DNA from: Phycicoccus avicenniae_A
Lineage (GTDB): Bacteria; Actinomycetota; Actinomycetes; Actinomycetales; Dermatophilaceae
NCBI RefSeq assembly: GCF_050496545.1
Contig: NZ_JBNVZV010000003.1
Span: 62,001 to 126,000 of the forward strand
Direction: 5' to 3'
DNA: 64,000 nt
Part shown: piece by piece, positions 15,286 through 23,930 of the stretch
Numbering within the stretch: position 1 is the stretch's first letter
Layout of the letters: each line of letters opens with the position of its first letter
Notes under the pieces: model-generated
Seen by the model: only the letters and a program-made list of their open reading frames with translations
What the model was told of the DNA's origin: nothing
The model's database searches: none
Position numbers and translations under genes: made by a program

Positions 15286-16674
15286 ATGCAGACCCTCACG
15301 GCACGCGAGATCGACGCCGCCACCCCCACCGACCGCAACCGGGTCGTCGACCTGCTGCGCGTCGCGGCCCTGACCGTCGTCGTCCTCGGGCACTGGCTCG
15401 TCGCGGCGGTCGTCGTGCGTGACGGCCGGCTGGACGCCGGGGCCGTCCTCGACCGGGCGTCGTGGACGCACCCGCTCACGTGGGTGTTCCAGGTGATGCC
15501 GGTCTTCTTCCTCGTCGGCGGGTACGCGAACGGCTTGTCGTGGAGGCGTTCTCGCGAGCGCGGGGTCGGCTGGCCGGAGTGGCTGCGTGGCCGGCTGCGT
15601 CGGCTGCTCGTACCGGTGGTGCCGCTGCTGCTGTTCTGGGTCGGGCTCCTCCTCGTGGCCGATGCCGCCGGGGTGGACCGGGCGTCACTGCGCACGGCAT
15701 CGCAGGTGGCGCTGGTGCCGACGTGGTTCCTGGCCGCGTACGTCGTCGTCTGCGCGCTGGCGCCGCTGACCCTGCGGCTCTGGGAGCGCTTCGGGTGGGC
15801 ATCCGTCGTCGGTGGCCTGGTGGTGGGCGGGGTCGTCGACGTCGTGAGCCTGACCGTCGGGCCGTGGTGGGTCGGGTTCGCGAACTACGTCGTCGTCTGG
15901 GGCGCCGTGCACCAGCTGGGGTACGCGTGGCTCGACGGACGGGTCGGCGGGACGGGGCGCCGGCTGGCGCTGGCCGGGGTCGGGCTCGTCGGGCTGGTGG
16001 CGCTGGTGTGGGCCGGCCCGTACCCGGTGTCCATGATCGGGCTGGACGGCGCCGCCGTGAACAACAGCTACCCCACGCGGGTGACGCTGGGGCTCCTCGG
16101 GCTGCTGCAGGGCGGGGTGGTCCTCGCGCTCGAGCCGGCGCTCCGGCGGGCGATGTCCCGGGCCGAAGCGTGGGCGGCCGTCGTCGTCCTCGGCCGCCGG
16201 ATGATGTCGGTCTACCTGTGGCACCTCACGGTGATGGTGCTCGTCATCGGGGCCTCGCTGCTGGTCGGCGGGTTCGGGCTGGGTGTCGAGCCGCTGTCGG
16301 GTGGCTGGTGGGCGACGCGCCCGCTGTGGTGGCTGGTGCTCGGGGTGCTCACGGCGGGCGTCGTCGCGCTCGTGGGACGGTTCGAGGACGTGCGGCGGCT
16401 CGGCGGGCGGGCCGCCGCGTGGCAGCCGGTCGCGGCGACGGTGCTCGGCTGCGGCGGGCTCGGCGTGATGGCGGCCCGCGGGCTGGTCGGGCGCGAGGGC
16501 CTCAGCTGGTGGTGGGCGCTGCTGCCCGTGCTCGGGGTGGCCCTGCTCGGGACCCGGGACCGCTCACGCGCCCCCGGGTCGAGTGCGGAAGTGGTCGCTG
16601 GGGCGGCCACTTCCGCACTCGACGGCGGGCGCCGGGGCGTCAGGGGGTCGTCAGGCCGTCCCGACGAGCGGTGA
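15286..16674 (+). CDS. Membrane acyltransferase, acyltransferase-3 family
   Basis: 462-residue integral membrane protein with about ten hydrophobic helices. The opening NRVVDLLRVAALTVVVLGHW carries the conserved Arg and His of family 3 acyltransferases, which transfer acyl groups to sugars, lipids or polymers at the membrane. MPVFFLVGGYAN and YLWHLTVMVLV further support it. The acceptor is unknown. The last 32 or so residues are encoded by and beyond a 46-bp palindromic repeat (16578-16623), so the tail after about residue 430 is probably a late addition. The ATG at 15286 has no clear ribosome site; CACGCT six bases upstream may be a -10 box. Confidence 0.85.
   Translation: MQTLTAREIDAATPTDRNRVVDLLRVAALTVVVLGHWLVAAVVVRDGRLDAGAVLDRASWTHPLTWVFQVMPVFFLVGGYANGLSWRRSRERGVGWPEWLRGRLRRLLVPVVPLLLFWVGLLLVADAAGVDRASLRTASQVALVPTWFLAAYVVVCALAPLTLRLWERFGWASVVGGLVVGGVVDVVSLTVGPWWVGFANYVVVWGAVHQLGYAWLDGRVGGTGRRLALAGVGLVGLVALVWAGPYPVSMIGLDGAAVNNSYPTRVTLGLLGLLQGGVVLALEPALRRAMSRAEAWAAVVVLGRRMMSVYLWHLTVMVLVIGASLLVGGFGLGVEPLSGGWWATRPLWWLVLGVLTAGVVALVGRFEDVRRLGGRAAAWQPVAATVLGCGGLGVMAARGLVGREGLSWWWALLPVLGVALLGTRDRSRAPGSSAEVVAGAATSALDGGRRGVRGSSGRPDER
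16578..16623. repeat. 46-bp palindromic element, copy 1
   Basis: GTCGAGTGCGGAAGTGG (16578-16594), a 12-base loop, then its exact complement (16607-16623). It lies inside the 3' end of the acyltransferase frame and 17 bases from the stop of the converging sigma factor gene, so it could serve both as a terminator. 42 of 46 bases match copy 2 at 20551. Confidence 0.85.
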
Positions 16675-17884
16675 GGTGCGCGCGCTCGACCTCGTTGCCG
16701 CACAGACGGATCGCGTCGTCGAGGGCGATGACGGCCGCGTCGTCCTCCCCCAGCCGGGCCAGCAGCTCCCCCCGCACGGCGGGCAGCCGGTGGCTGCCGG
16801 ACAGCTCGGCGTCGAGCCCGTCGAGGGCGGCCAGCCCGGCCGCCGCGCCGTCCCGCTCGGCGACGGCCACCGCGGAGGCGAGCCGGACCATCGGTGAGGG
16901 GCTGACGACGGCGAGGGCGTCGTACGCGGCGCAGATACGGTCCCAGCGCGTGTCCGCCGCGGTGGGCGCGAGGGCGTGCTCGGCGGCGACGAGGGCCTGC
17001 AACCGGTAGGACTCGGTGAGCAGGTCGGTCGAGGGGGCGAGCCCGGCGAGCAGCCGCACTGCCTCGTCGACCTCGTCGCGGTGCCACCGGGCGCGGTCCT
17101 GGTCGGGCAGGAGGACCAGCGCGCCGTCCGGTCCGACCCGCGCGTCCCGCCGCGAGTGCTGGAGGAGGGTGAGGGCCAGCAGGGCCACGAGAACCGGCTC
17201 GGCGGGGCGCAGCGCCAGGGTCACCCGCACCAGCCGGACCGCCTCGCCGGCGAGGTCGGCGCGCACGAGGTCGGGGCCGGAGCCCGGCGCGTAGCCGGCG
17301 GTGAAGGCCAGGTAGGCGGTCTGCGCGACGACGCGCAGCCGGTCGGGCAGGTCGTCGGCCGCCGGGACCGCGAACGGGATGCCCGCCGCCGCGATCTTCT
17401 TCTTGCCGCGGGTGATCCGGGCCGCCATCGTCGGCTCCGGCACGAGGAAGAGCCGGGCGATGTCGGCGGTCGAGACCCCGACCACCAGCCGCAGCGCGAG
17501 CGCACTGGCCACCTCCGGGCCGAGGGCCGGGTGGCAGCACATCAGGACGAGGCGCAGGACGTCGTCCTCGACGAGACCGCCGGGGTCGGCCATGACAGTC
17601 CCTCCTCCGATGGGCTCGGCGTCGACGACGAGCAGCGGCGCCTTGCGCGCCGCCATCGCCTCGGCGCGCAGACGGTCGAGCAGCCGGCGCCTCGCCGCGG
17701 TGTGCAGCCACGCAGCCGGGGAGTCGGGGACACCGTCGGCCGGCCAGCGCCGCGCGGCGGCCTCCACGGCGTCGCCGAGGGCGTCCTCGACGAGGTCCAG
17801 GCGCCGGAACCGGCCGAGGAGGAGGGCGACGAGCCGCCCCCACTCCTCGCGCACGGTGGCGGCCAGGACCTCGTCGGGGCTCAC
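16640..17884 (-). CDS. ECF42-group RNA polymerase sigma factor
   Basis: 414 residues: sigma region 2 at the N-terminus (LDLVEDALGDAVEAA, WLHTAARRRLLDRLRAE), region 4 around 115-175 (STADIARLFLVPEPTMAARITRGKKKI), then a helical, TPR-like C-terminal extension of about 220 residues. That extension and four adjacent DGPF/YCII genes are the hallmarks of the ECF42 group, which lacks an anti-sigma factor and is thought to be controlled through its C-terminal domain. GTG at 17884 overlaps the preceding stop as GTGA, so it is the fifth gene of the unit. Its likely target is the promoter at 19384-19410. Confidence 0.92.
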   Translation of the reverse strand: MSPDEVLAATVREEWGRLVALLLGRFRRLDLVEDALGDAVEAAARRWPADGVPDSPAAWLHTAARRRLLDRLRAEAMAARKAPLLVVDAEPIGGGTVMADPGGLVEDDVLRLVLMCCHPALGPEVASALALRLVVGVSTADIARLFLVPEPTMAARITRGKKKIAAAGIPFAVPAADDLPDRLRVVAQTAYLAFTAGYAPGSGPDLVRADLAGEAVRLVRVTLALRPAEPVLVALLALTLLQHSRRDARVGPDGALVLLPDQDRARWHRDEVDEAVRLLAGLAPSTDLLTESYRLQALVAAEHALAPTAADTRWDRICAAYDALAVVSPSPMVRLASAVAVAERDGAAAGLAALDGLDAELSGSHRLPAVRGELLARLGEDDAAVIALDDAIRLCGNEVERAHLTARRDGLTTP

Positions 17885-18246
17885 ACCGACTCGTAGCCCT
17901 CGATGACCATGACCGGGCGGATCTCGACCGTGTACGCCGACGGCATCAGCCGGGCCGCCGCGATCGCCGCGTCGAGGTCGGGCAGCTCGACGTCGTAGTA
18001 GCCGCCGACCTGCTCGGCCAGCTCGACGAAGGGCCCGTCGGTGACGGTCCGCTCCTCGCCCCGGCCGGGGTGCACCGTCGTCGCGGTGTCGGCGTCGCAG
18101 AGCGCACCGCTGGAGAGCCGGCGGCCGTGCTCGTCGACGTACCGCTCGAAGGCGTGGTGCGCGTCGAAGTACTCCTGGCGCTCCTCGGGCGAGGCCGCCT
18201 CCCACTCACCGGGGCGGTAGGCGATGAGGACGACGTACCGCTTCAC
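17881..18246 (-). CDS. DGPF/YCII-domain protein 1
   Basis: 121-residue ferredoxin-like alpha/beta protein of the YCII family. It begins RYVVLIAYRPGEWEAAS, carries the signature VTDGPFVE near residue 75, then GGYYDVELPDLDAA. The biochemical role of DGPF proteins is unknown; they are consistently paired with ECF sigma factors. GTG start at 18246; GTGA overlaps with both neighbours. Confidence 0.88.
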   Translation of the reverse strand: MKRYVVLIAYRPGEWEAASPEERQEYFDAHHAFERYVDEHGRRLSSGALCDADTATTVHPGRGEERTVTDGPFVELAEQVGGYYDVELPDLDAAIAAARLMPSAYTVEIRPVMVIEGYESV

Positions 18247-18605
18247 GACGCACGCTCCTCGTCGGTGACGACCCGGCGGACCTCGACGGCACCGTCCGGC
18301 TGCGCGAGGACGGCCACGACCTCGAGCAGGTCGTCGAGGTCGTCGGACTCGACCTCGTAGTAGCCGGTCAGCTGCTCCACGGTCTCGGCGTAGGGACCGT
18401 CCGTGACGGTGACCGCGCCGTCACCCGCACGCACCACCTTCGCCTCGGTGGACCGGGTCAGCTCGGCACCACCGGTGATGGTGTGGCCGCGCGCCGCGAG
18501 CGCCTGCGCGAAGTCGCCGTGCCGGGCGTAGGTGGCCAACTTCTCCTCGGCCGAGGCTGCGGCCCACCGGGACTCGTCACCGGGGAGCAGGACGACGTAC
18601 CTCAT
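18243..18605 (-). CDS. DGPF/YCII-domain protein 2
   Basis: 120 residues, same fold as its neighbours: MRYVVLLPGDESRWA, then VTDGPYAET in place of the usual DGPF, then GYYEVESDDLDDLLE. The Phe to Tyr change at the fourth motif position is conservative. Starts at ATG 18605 and overlaps both neighbours by four bases. Confidence 0.87.
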   Translation of the reverse strand: MRYVVLLPGDESRWAAASAEEKLATYARHGDFAQALAARGHTITGGAELTRSTEAKVVRAGDGAVTVTDGPYAETVEQLTGYYEVESDDLDDLLEVVAVLAQPDGAVEVRRVVTDEERAS

Positions 18606-18979
18606 GACGCACCTCCGCCGTCGGGTCCGTCGCCCTCGAGGTCGCGCAGCTCGATGAGCTCACCGCGCGCGGCGAACTCGGAGCACAGCCGGACGAGGTC
18701 GGCGCGGTCGGGCGACTCGAGGAGGTAGAACCCGACGACCTGCTCGACCGACTCGGTGAACGGCCCGTCCGTGACGAGCGCCCCACCGGCACCGTCGGGG
18801 CGCATCGACAGGGCCTCCGCGGAGGGCCGCAAGGGGGAGGTGGCCACGATCCGGTGGCCGCCGGCAGCGAGGTCGCGATGGAACCGCTCGTGCGAGCGCA
18901 TCCCCTTCTCGTGCTCCTCGGGCGGCAGCTGCGCCCACTCGGCCTCGGGCGCGGGCAGCAGGACCAGGTGGCGGCTCAC
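18602..18979 (-). CDS. DGPF/YCII-domain protein 3
   Basis: 125 residues: SRHLVLLPAPEAEWAQLPPEE, the signature VTDGPFTES and GFYLLESPDRADLVRLC. It is the most divergent of the four, with an acidic glycine-rich tail. GTG at 18979 overlaps the stop of the gene before it (GTGA). Confidence 0.85.
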   Translation of the reverse strand: MSRHLVLLPAPEAEWAQLPPEEHEKGMRSHERFHRDLAAGGHRIVATSPLRPSAEALSMRPDGAGGALVTDGPFTESVEQVVGFYLLESPDRADLVRLCSEFAARGELIELRDLEGDGPDGGGAS

Positions 18980-19338
18980 GCGGGCCGGTCCTCGGGCTGC
19001 ACGGTCCGGCGGACCTCGACGGAGTCCCCGAGCGCCGCGATGATCTGGCAGCACTCGAGCAGGTCGTCGAGGTCCTCGCTCTCGACCTGGTAGAAGCCGC
19101 CCACCTGCTCGGCGGTCTCGGCGAACGGGCCGTCGGTCACCGCGCCGCCCCCGCCGGGGATGCGCTTGGTCTCGGCCGAGCCGTGCAGCTCGGCGCCGCC
19201 GGTGATGCGGTGGCCGCGGCGGGTCAGCTCCTCGCCGAAGCGCGTGTACTCGGCGTAGCCGGCGGTGCGCTGCTCGGCATCCATCGTGGTCCACCAGCGG
19301 TCGGCATCACCGACGATGAGGACGACGTACTCGGTCAT
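18976..19338 (-). CDS. DGPF/YCII-domain protein 4 (first gene of the unit)
   Basis: 120 residues: MTEYVVLIVGDADRWW, VTDGPFAET, then GGFYQVESEDLDDLLE. ATG at 19338 follows GAAGGAGCACGAG. It is the promoter-proximal gene of the five-gene unit and is closest to protein 2 in sequence, suggesting local duplication. Confidence 0.88.
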   Translation of the reverse strand: MTEYVVLIVGDADRWWTTMDAEQRTAGYAEYTRFGEELTRRGHRITGGAELHGSAETKRIPGGGGAVTDGPFAETAEQVGGFYQVESEDLDDLLECCQIIAALGDSVEVRRTVQPEDRPA

Positions 19339-19383
19339 CTCGTGCTCCTTCGGTCCGGGCCGCGGCTGCGACCTCACCCCCGT

Positions 19384-19410
19384 GACGCGCGGGCGTCCGA
19401 CGATTCGACA
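19384..19410 (-). promoter_or_regulatory. Candidate ECF42 autoregulated promoter
   Basis: On the minus strand TGTCGA (19410-19405) is followed after 17 bases by CGTC (19387-19384), then about 45 bases to the first DGPF gene. From memory, ECF42 target promoters have TGTCGA at -35 and a CG-rich tetramer at -10, so this fits positive autoregulation of the whole unit. Confidence 0.6.
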
Positions 19411-19448
19411 GGTCTACCGAACTTTTCCGCCGGATGCGCGGGACCGGG

Positions 19449-20498
19449 TCAGGAGAGGGCCCCGGCGAGGAGGCGCAGCGTCTCCTCGCGGGCGGGCGCG
19501 CGGTCTGCGGGCGTCCCCGCGACGGCGCCGGCGACCGGGCTGACCATCACCTCGTCGACGGCGTGCTCGGCGGCCAGGGCCGTGAGGCGCGATGCGACGT
19601 CCTCCGGCGTGCCGACGAGCCAGCGCGAGAGCATCTCCTCGGCGAGCGCCTCGTGCGCCGGGGGCAGGGGCTCGGACTCGGCCTCCTCGACCGACGCGAG
19701 CGCCCGCAGGGGCTGCCCGGTGCGCAGCGCGACCATCGAGCGGATGTTGGGCAGCGCGAGCCGGCGCGCCTCCTCGGCCGTCGGCGCCACGACGACGTTG
19801 GCCGTCAGCAGGGTGCGCGGCTCGGGGTGCTCCTCGGACGGCACGTAGCCGCCGCGGTAGAGGGCCAGCGCCTCGGCCGTCCCGCGCCCGGAGAAGTGCG
19901 AGGCGAAGACGTAGGGCAGCCCGCGCGAGGCGGCGAGCCGGGCGGAGTAGTCCGACGAGCCGAGCAGCCACAGGGTCGGGACCGAGGCGGCCCGGGGGGT
20001 GGCGCGCAGGACGTGGTCGCCGGTGGCCAGGCGCAGCGCAGCGCCGGCGGGCGACATCATCGTCATGACGGCGTCGACGTGGTCGGGGAAGCGGTCGACG
20101 GCGTCGCCGTCCCCCTGGCCGGTGCCGCTGCGCAGCGCCCAGGCCGTGACGGGGTCGGTGCCGGGCGCGCGGCCGATGCCGAGGTCGACCCGGCCGGGGA
20201 AGGCGGCCTCGAGGAGGGCGAACTGCTCGGCGACGACGAGCGGCGCGTGGTTGGGCAGCATCACACCACCGGAGCCGACCCGGATGCGGTCGGTGGCGGC
20301 GGCGACGACGGCGGCCAGGACCGGCGGGTTGGTGGCGGCGACGGCCGGCATGTTGTGGTGCTCGGCGAGCCAGTACCGGCGGTAGCCGAGCCGGTCGGCC
20401 ACGCGGGCCAGGGAGCGGGTGGCGGCGACGGCGTCGGCGGTGTCCTGGTCGGAGCGCACGGGGACGAGGTCGAGGACGGAGAGTGCGGGGGTGGTCAC
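19449..20498 (-). CDS. LLM-class (luciferase-like) flavin-dependent oxidoreductase
   Basis: 349-residue TIM-barrel flavoenzyme. Features of the luciferase-like family are LAEHHNMPAVAATNPPVL near the N-terminus, RVGSGGVMLPNHAPLVVAEQ in pieces, VDLGIGRAPGTDP, and LLGSSDYSARLAA. These match the FMN-type MsnO8/LLM group rather than strict F420 enzymes. The substrate is unknown. The GTG at 20498 is the first codon that gives a family-like N-terminus (TPALSVLDLVPV). It stands alone between the ECF42 unit and the methyltransferase gene. Confidence 0.85.
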   Translation of the reverse strand: MTTPALSVLDLVPVRSDQDTADAVAATRSLARVADRLGYRRYWLAEHHNMPAVAATNPPVLAAVVAAATDRIRVGSGGVMLPNHAPLVVAEQFALLEAAFPGRVDLGIGRAPGTDPVTAWALRSGTGQGDGDAVDRFPDHVDAVMTMMSPAGAALRLATGDHVLRATPRAASVPTLWLLGSSDYSARLAASRGLPYVFASHFSGRGTAEALALYRGGYVPSEEHPEPRTLLTANVVVAPTAEEARRLALPNIRSMVALRTGQPLRALASVEEAESEPLPPAHEALAEEMLSRWLVGTPEDVASRLTALAAEHAVDEVMVSPVAGAVAGTPADRAPAREETLRLLAGALS

Positions 20499-20526
20499 CG
20501 AAGGTCCAGCGGCCCCGGCGCCGGCC

Positions 20527-21234
20527 CTATTCCGACGGCTGGTCCTCGGGGTCGAGTGCGGAGGTGGTCGCCGGGGCAGCCACGTCCGCACTCGACGCGG
20601 AGGGGTGCTGGTCGAAGACGTGCCGGCGCACCCAGGCGTGCATCGCCACGGCGGCGGCCGCCCCGGCGTTGACCGAGCGCGTCGAGCCGAACTGGGCGAT
20701 GTGCAGCACGACGTCGCAGGCCTGCTGCATCTCCGGCGTCAGCCCCTCCCCCTCCTGCCCGAGCACGAGCACGCAGGCCCGCGGCAGGTCGTGGGTCTCG
20801 AGCGGCTGCGACCCCGGCACGTTGTCGATGCCGACCAGCGGCAGCGCGCCACCGCCCGGCCCGGCACCGGAAGCCCACTCCCGCAACGCGGCGGCATCGG
20901 CGTGGTGGTGCTCGTGCTGGTACCGGTCGGTGACCATCGCCCCGCGCCGGTTCCAGCGCCGCTTGCCGACGACGTGGAAGGCGGCGGCGTTGAAGGCGTT
21001 CGCGGTCCGCACGACGGAGCCGATGTTGAGGTCGTGGCGCCAGTTCTCGATGGCGACGTGGAACGGGTGCCGGCGGGTGTCGAGGTCGGCGACGACGGCC
21101 TCCATCGACCAGTACCGGTACCGGTCCACGACGTTGCGGCGGTCGCCATCACGGAGCAGCTCGGGGTCCCACCGCGGCCCCTCGGGCCACGGCCCCTCCC
21201 AGGGCCCGACCCCGACCTCGCGCTGCTCGTCCAC
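20527..21234 (-). CDS. SpoU/TrmH-family RNA 2'-O-methyltransferase
   Basis: 235-residue SPOUT methyltransferase that methylates ribose in tRNA or rRNA. Motif 1 is IENWRHDLNIGSVVRTANAF, motif 2 LVLGQEGEGLTPEM, motif 3 IAQFGSTRSVNAGAAAAVAM, which makes the knot and binds SAM. There is no N-terminal substrate-binding domain of the TrmH/RlmB type. The GTG at 21234 has TAGCCT (21242-21247) seven bases before it, so the transcript is probably leaderless. The last 20 or so residues come from a 46-bp palindromic repeat, giving SSADVAAPATTSALD. Confidence 0.88.
   Translation of the reverse strand: MDEQREVGVGPWEGPWPEGPRWDPELLRDGDRRNVVDRYRYWSMEAVVADLDTRRHPFHVAIENWRHDLNIGSVVRTANAFNAAAFHVVGKRRWNRRGAMVTDRYQHEHHHADAAALREWASGAGPGGGALPLVGIDNVPGSQPLETHDLPRACVLVLGQEGEGLTPEMQQACDVVLHIAQFGSTRSVNAGAAAAVAMHAWVRRHVFDQHPSASSADVAAPATTSALDPEDQPSE
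20551..20596. repeat. 46-bp palindromic element, copy 2
   Basis: GTCGAGTGCGGAGGTGG (20551-20567), 12-base loop, CCACGTCCGCACTCGAC (20580-20596); one mismatch in the 17-bp stem. It encodes the tail of the SpoU methyltransferase, just as copy 1 encodes the tail of the acyltransferase. A 25-base stretch of it (20562-20586) also matches 22 of 25 bases at 26545-26569. Confidence 0.85.
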
Positions 21235-21244
21235 GGGGAGAAGG

Positions 21245-21979
21245 CTAGGCGTGGACCCGGGAGAGGAAGCGGCGGGTGCGCTCCTCGCGCGGGTCGTCGA
21301 GCACCCGGGCGGGCGGTCCCTCCTCGTGGACCACGCCGCCGTGGAGGAAGCAGACGGAGTCGGCGACCTGGCGGGCGAACCCGATCTCGTGGGTGTTGAG
21401 GACCATCGTCATGCCCTCGTCCTTGAGCCCGCGCAGGAGGTCGAGCACCTCGCCGACGAGCTCGGGGTCCAGGGCCGAGGTGACCTCGTCGAGGAGCATC
21501 AGCCGCGGCTGGTTGACCAGCGCCCGGGCGATGGCCACGCGCTGCTGCTGCCCGCCCGAGAGGTCGTCGGGGCGCGCGGACGCCTTGTCCGCCAGCCCGA
21601 CCCGCTCGAGCATCGCCATCGCCCGCTCCCGCGCCTCGGCCTTCGCCACCTTGTGGACCCGCACGGGCGCGAGCGTGATGTTCTCGAGGACGGAGAGGTG
21701 AGGGAACAGGTTGTAGGCCTGGAAGACGATGCCCGTCCGCGAGCGCACGGCGTCGGCGTCGACCCGGGGGTCGGTGACGTCCTCGCCGTCGAGCGTGATG
21801 CGCCCGTCGTCGACGACCTCGAGCAGGTTGATGCAGCGCAGCAGCGTCGACTTGCCCGAGCCGCTGGCGCCGATGAGCACGACCACCTGACCCTCGTGGA
21901 CCGACAGGTCGAGTCCGCGCAGCACCTCGTTGTCCCCGAACGACTTCCGCACGCCTTCCAGACGCAGCACCTCGCTCAC
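21245..21979 (-). CDS. Polar amino acid ABC transporter, ATP-binding protein
   Basis: 244-residue ATPase of the GlnQ/HisP class: Walker A GASGSGKST, FQAYNLFPHLSVLENI at the Q-loop, signature LSGGQQQRVAIARALV, Walker B LMLLDEVTSALD, and switch histidine in LNTHEIGFARQV. The Phe-Pro-His Q-loop is typical of polar amino acid importers. GTG overlaps the permease stop (GTGA); third gene of the import operon. Confidence 0.93.
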   Translation of the reverse strand: MSEVLRLEGVRKSFGDNEVLRGLDLSVHEGQVVVLIGASGSGKSTLLRCINLLEVVDDGRITLDGEDVTDPRVDADAVRSRTGIVFQAYNLFPHLSVLENITLAPVRVHKVAKAEARERAMAMLERVGLADKASARPDDLSGGQQQRVAIARALVNQPRLMLLDEVTSALDPELVGEVLDLLRGLKDEGMTMVLNTHEIGFARQVADSVCFLHGGVVHEEGPPARVLDDPREERTRRFLSRVHA

Positions 21980-22830
21980 AGCATCCCTCCCGCACCGTGG
22001 AAGCCCTGCTTGCGCGCGACGTGGTCGGTGAGCCGCGCCATCGGGACGGTCAGGCAGACGAACAGCGCCCCGGCCACGACGTACGGCGTAAAGTTGAAGT
22101 CGGTGGCGGTCTCGATCTGCGCGGCCCGGATGGCGTCGATGACCCCGAGCACGGCGATGAGGCCGGAGTCCTTCTGCAGCGAGACGAGGTCGTTCATCAG
22201 CGGGGGCACCACCCGGCGGACCGCCTGCGGGAGGACGACGTGCCGCATCGTCTGCCCGTAGGTCAGCCCGAGGGAGCGCGAGGCCGCCCGCTGCGAGGGG
22301 TGCACCGACTCGATGCCCGCGCGGAACACCTCCGCGACGTACGCCGAGTAGGACAGCACCAGCGCGCACGAGCCCCAGAAGAGGGCCGAGGACGGCAGGC
22401 CCGACAGCCGCAGCGCCGGCGCCCCGAAGCCGAGGACGAAGATGACGAGCAGCAGGGGCAGGCCGCGGAAGAGGTCGACGTACGCGGTGGCGAACAGCCT
22501 GAGCGGGAACGCGACCGGGCCGCGCACGGTGCGCATCACGGCGAGGGTGAGCCCCAGCAGGGCGATGACGACGCCGCACACCAGCATGACCCGGATGTTC
22601 AGCCAGAGCCCCTCGAGCACCACCGGCAGCGCCTCGAGCGCCTTGTCCGGGTCGAGGAAGGTCTCGCGCACCCGCGGCCAGCCCGGCGAGGTGACGACGA
22701 GCGCGACGACGACCCCGACGAGGACGACGGTCGAAGCCGCCGAGATCCCCGCGGAGCGGACCGCCCGCCCGCGCCGGTACCGCCGGCGCTCGAGCTCGAG
22801 CGCCGACGGCTCGTGCGCGGCGGTCGTCAC
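21976..22830 (-). CDS. Polar amino acid ABC transporter, permease
   Basis: 284 residues with an N-terminal basic cytosolic stretch and about five or six membrane helices. YVDLFRGLPLLLVIFV and the EAA loop AASRSLGLTYGQTMRHVVLPQAVRRVVPPLMND mark a HisM/GlnP-type permease; a single permease implies a homodimer. GTG at 22830 overlaps the stop of the binding protein gene. Confidence 0.92.
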   Translation of the reverse strand: MTTAAHEPSALELERRRYRRGRAVRSAGISAASTVVLVGVVVALVVTSPGWPRVRETFLDPDKALEALPVVLEGLWLNIRVMLVCGVVIALLGLTLAVMRTVRGPVAFPLRLFATAYVDLFRGLPLLLVIFVLGFGAPALRLSGLPSSALFWGSCALVLSYSAYVAEVFRAGIESVHPSQRAASRSLGLTYGQTMRHVVLPQAVRRVVPPLMNDLVSLQKDSGLIAVLGVIDAIRAAQIETATDFNFTPYVVAGALFVCLTVPMARLTDHVARKQGFHGAGGML

Positions 22831-23711
22831 GACAGCTCGGGGGCGCCCTGGGTGGAGAGCCACTCGGTGACGAGCTTCTCGAGCGTCCCGTCGGTGCGCA
22901 GCGCGTCGACCGCGGCCGTGACGCAGGGAGTGAGCGAGCTGCCCTTGTCGAGGACCGCGCCGAACTGCTCGGGCGTGCTGCCGGTGGCCGGGAGCTGCCC
23001 GACGATGACGCCGTCGTCGAGCTGGGCGGCGGTCATGTAGAAGCCGGTCGGCAGGTCGACGACGATGCCGTCGATCTGCTTGTTCTTCAGCGCCTGCACG
23101 GCGAGGTCGTTGGTGTCGAAGACGGCGACGTCCTCGGTGGGCGCGATCTGGTCCTTCGCGGCGGTGTACGAGGTGGTCCCGACCTGCGCGCCGAGCTTCG
23201 CGCCCTTGAGGTCGGCGACGGTGGTCTTCCCGTCGATGGGGCTGCCCTTGTACGTGATGACGCTCTGGCGCACGTCGTAGTAGCCGGCCGAGAAGTCCAC
23301 GGCGTTGCGGCGCTCGTCGCTGATCGAGACCTGGTTGAGGTCGAGGTCGAAGGTCTTCGGGCCGGGGGCGATGGCGGTGTTGAACGGCACGACCGCCCAG
23401 GTCACCTTCTCCTTCGCGTACCCGAGCTTGTCGGCGATGGCGTAGGCGACGGCCGACTCGTAGCCCTTGCCGTTGCTCGGGTCGTCGTCCGCGAACCACG
23501 GGCCGTAGGCCGGCTTGTCGGTGCCGACGGTCAGCGTGCCGGCGGTCAGGGTCTTCAGCGCGTCGGGCGTGCAGCCGGCGAGCGGGTCCGACGAGGTGCC
23601 GCTCGGGGTGGCCGAGCCGGCGGGCTGCTCGTCGACGGGCGCGCCGCAGCCGGCGAGGGCCAGGGCGGCGGCGAGGAGGACGGGGGTGACGAGGCGAGGA
23701 CGTCGGGTCAT
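22827..23711 (-). CDS. Polar amino acid ABC transporter, substrate-binding lipoprotein
   Basis: 294 residues with a lipoprotein signal ending at Cys22 (ALALAGC). The mature part is a family 3 solute-binding protein: GTLTVGTDKPAYGPWF, FDLDLNQVSISDERR, QVGTTSYTAA and IDGIVVDLPTGFYM. Substrate is probably an amino acid; which one is not visible. ATG 23711 with GGAAGAGAG upstream is chosen over an ATG 33 bases earlier that would spoil the signal peptide. TAGCGT at 23767-23772 is a possible -10 box for the operon. Confidence 0.93.
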   Translation of the reverse strand: MTRRPRLVTPVLLAAALALAGCGAPVDEQPAGSATPSGTSSDPLAGCTPDALKTLTAGTLTVGTDKPAYGPWFADDDPSNGKGYESAVAYAIADKLGYAKEKVTWAVVPFNTAIAPGPKTFDLDLNQVSISDERRNAVDFSAGYYDVRQSVITYKGSPIDGKTTVADLKGAKLGAQVGTTSYTAAKDQIAPTEDVAVFDTNDLAVQALKNKQIDGIVVDLPTGFYMTAAQLDDGVIVGQLPATGSTPEQFGAVLDKGSSLTPCVTAAVDALRTDGTLEKLVTEWLSTQGAPELS

Positions 23712-23930
23712 GGCGGTGCTCTCTTCCGGACGCGCGCGGACCACGGCTCCGCGCGTTCGAGCGACACGCTAGACGCCCGGGACGGAACCCGTCGCGGTCG
23801 TCCCACATGGCGACGGGATCCGTCGTGCACGGTCACCTCACCGCCGCGATGCACCGGGCGCGGCCACCCACAGCCGACCCACAGCGCCGGGTCGGCCCGC
23901 GCACCGGCCCGGGGTCCTACCCTTGGGCCC

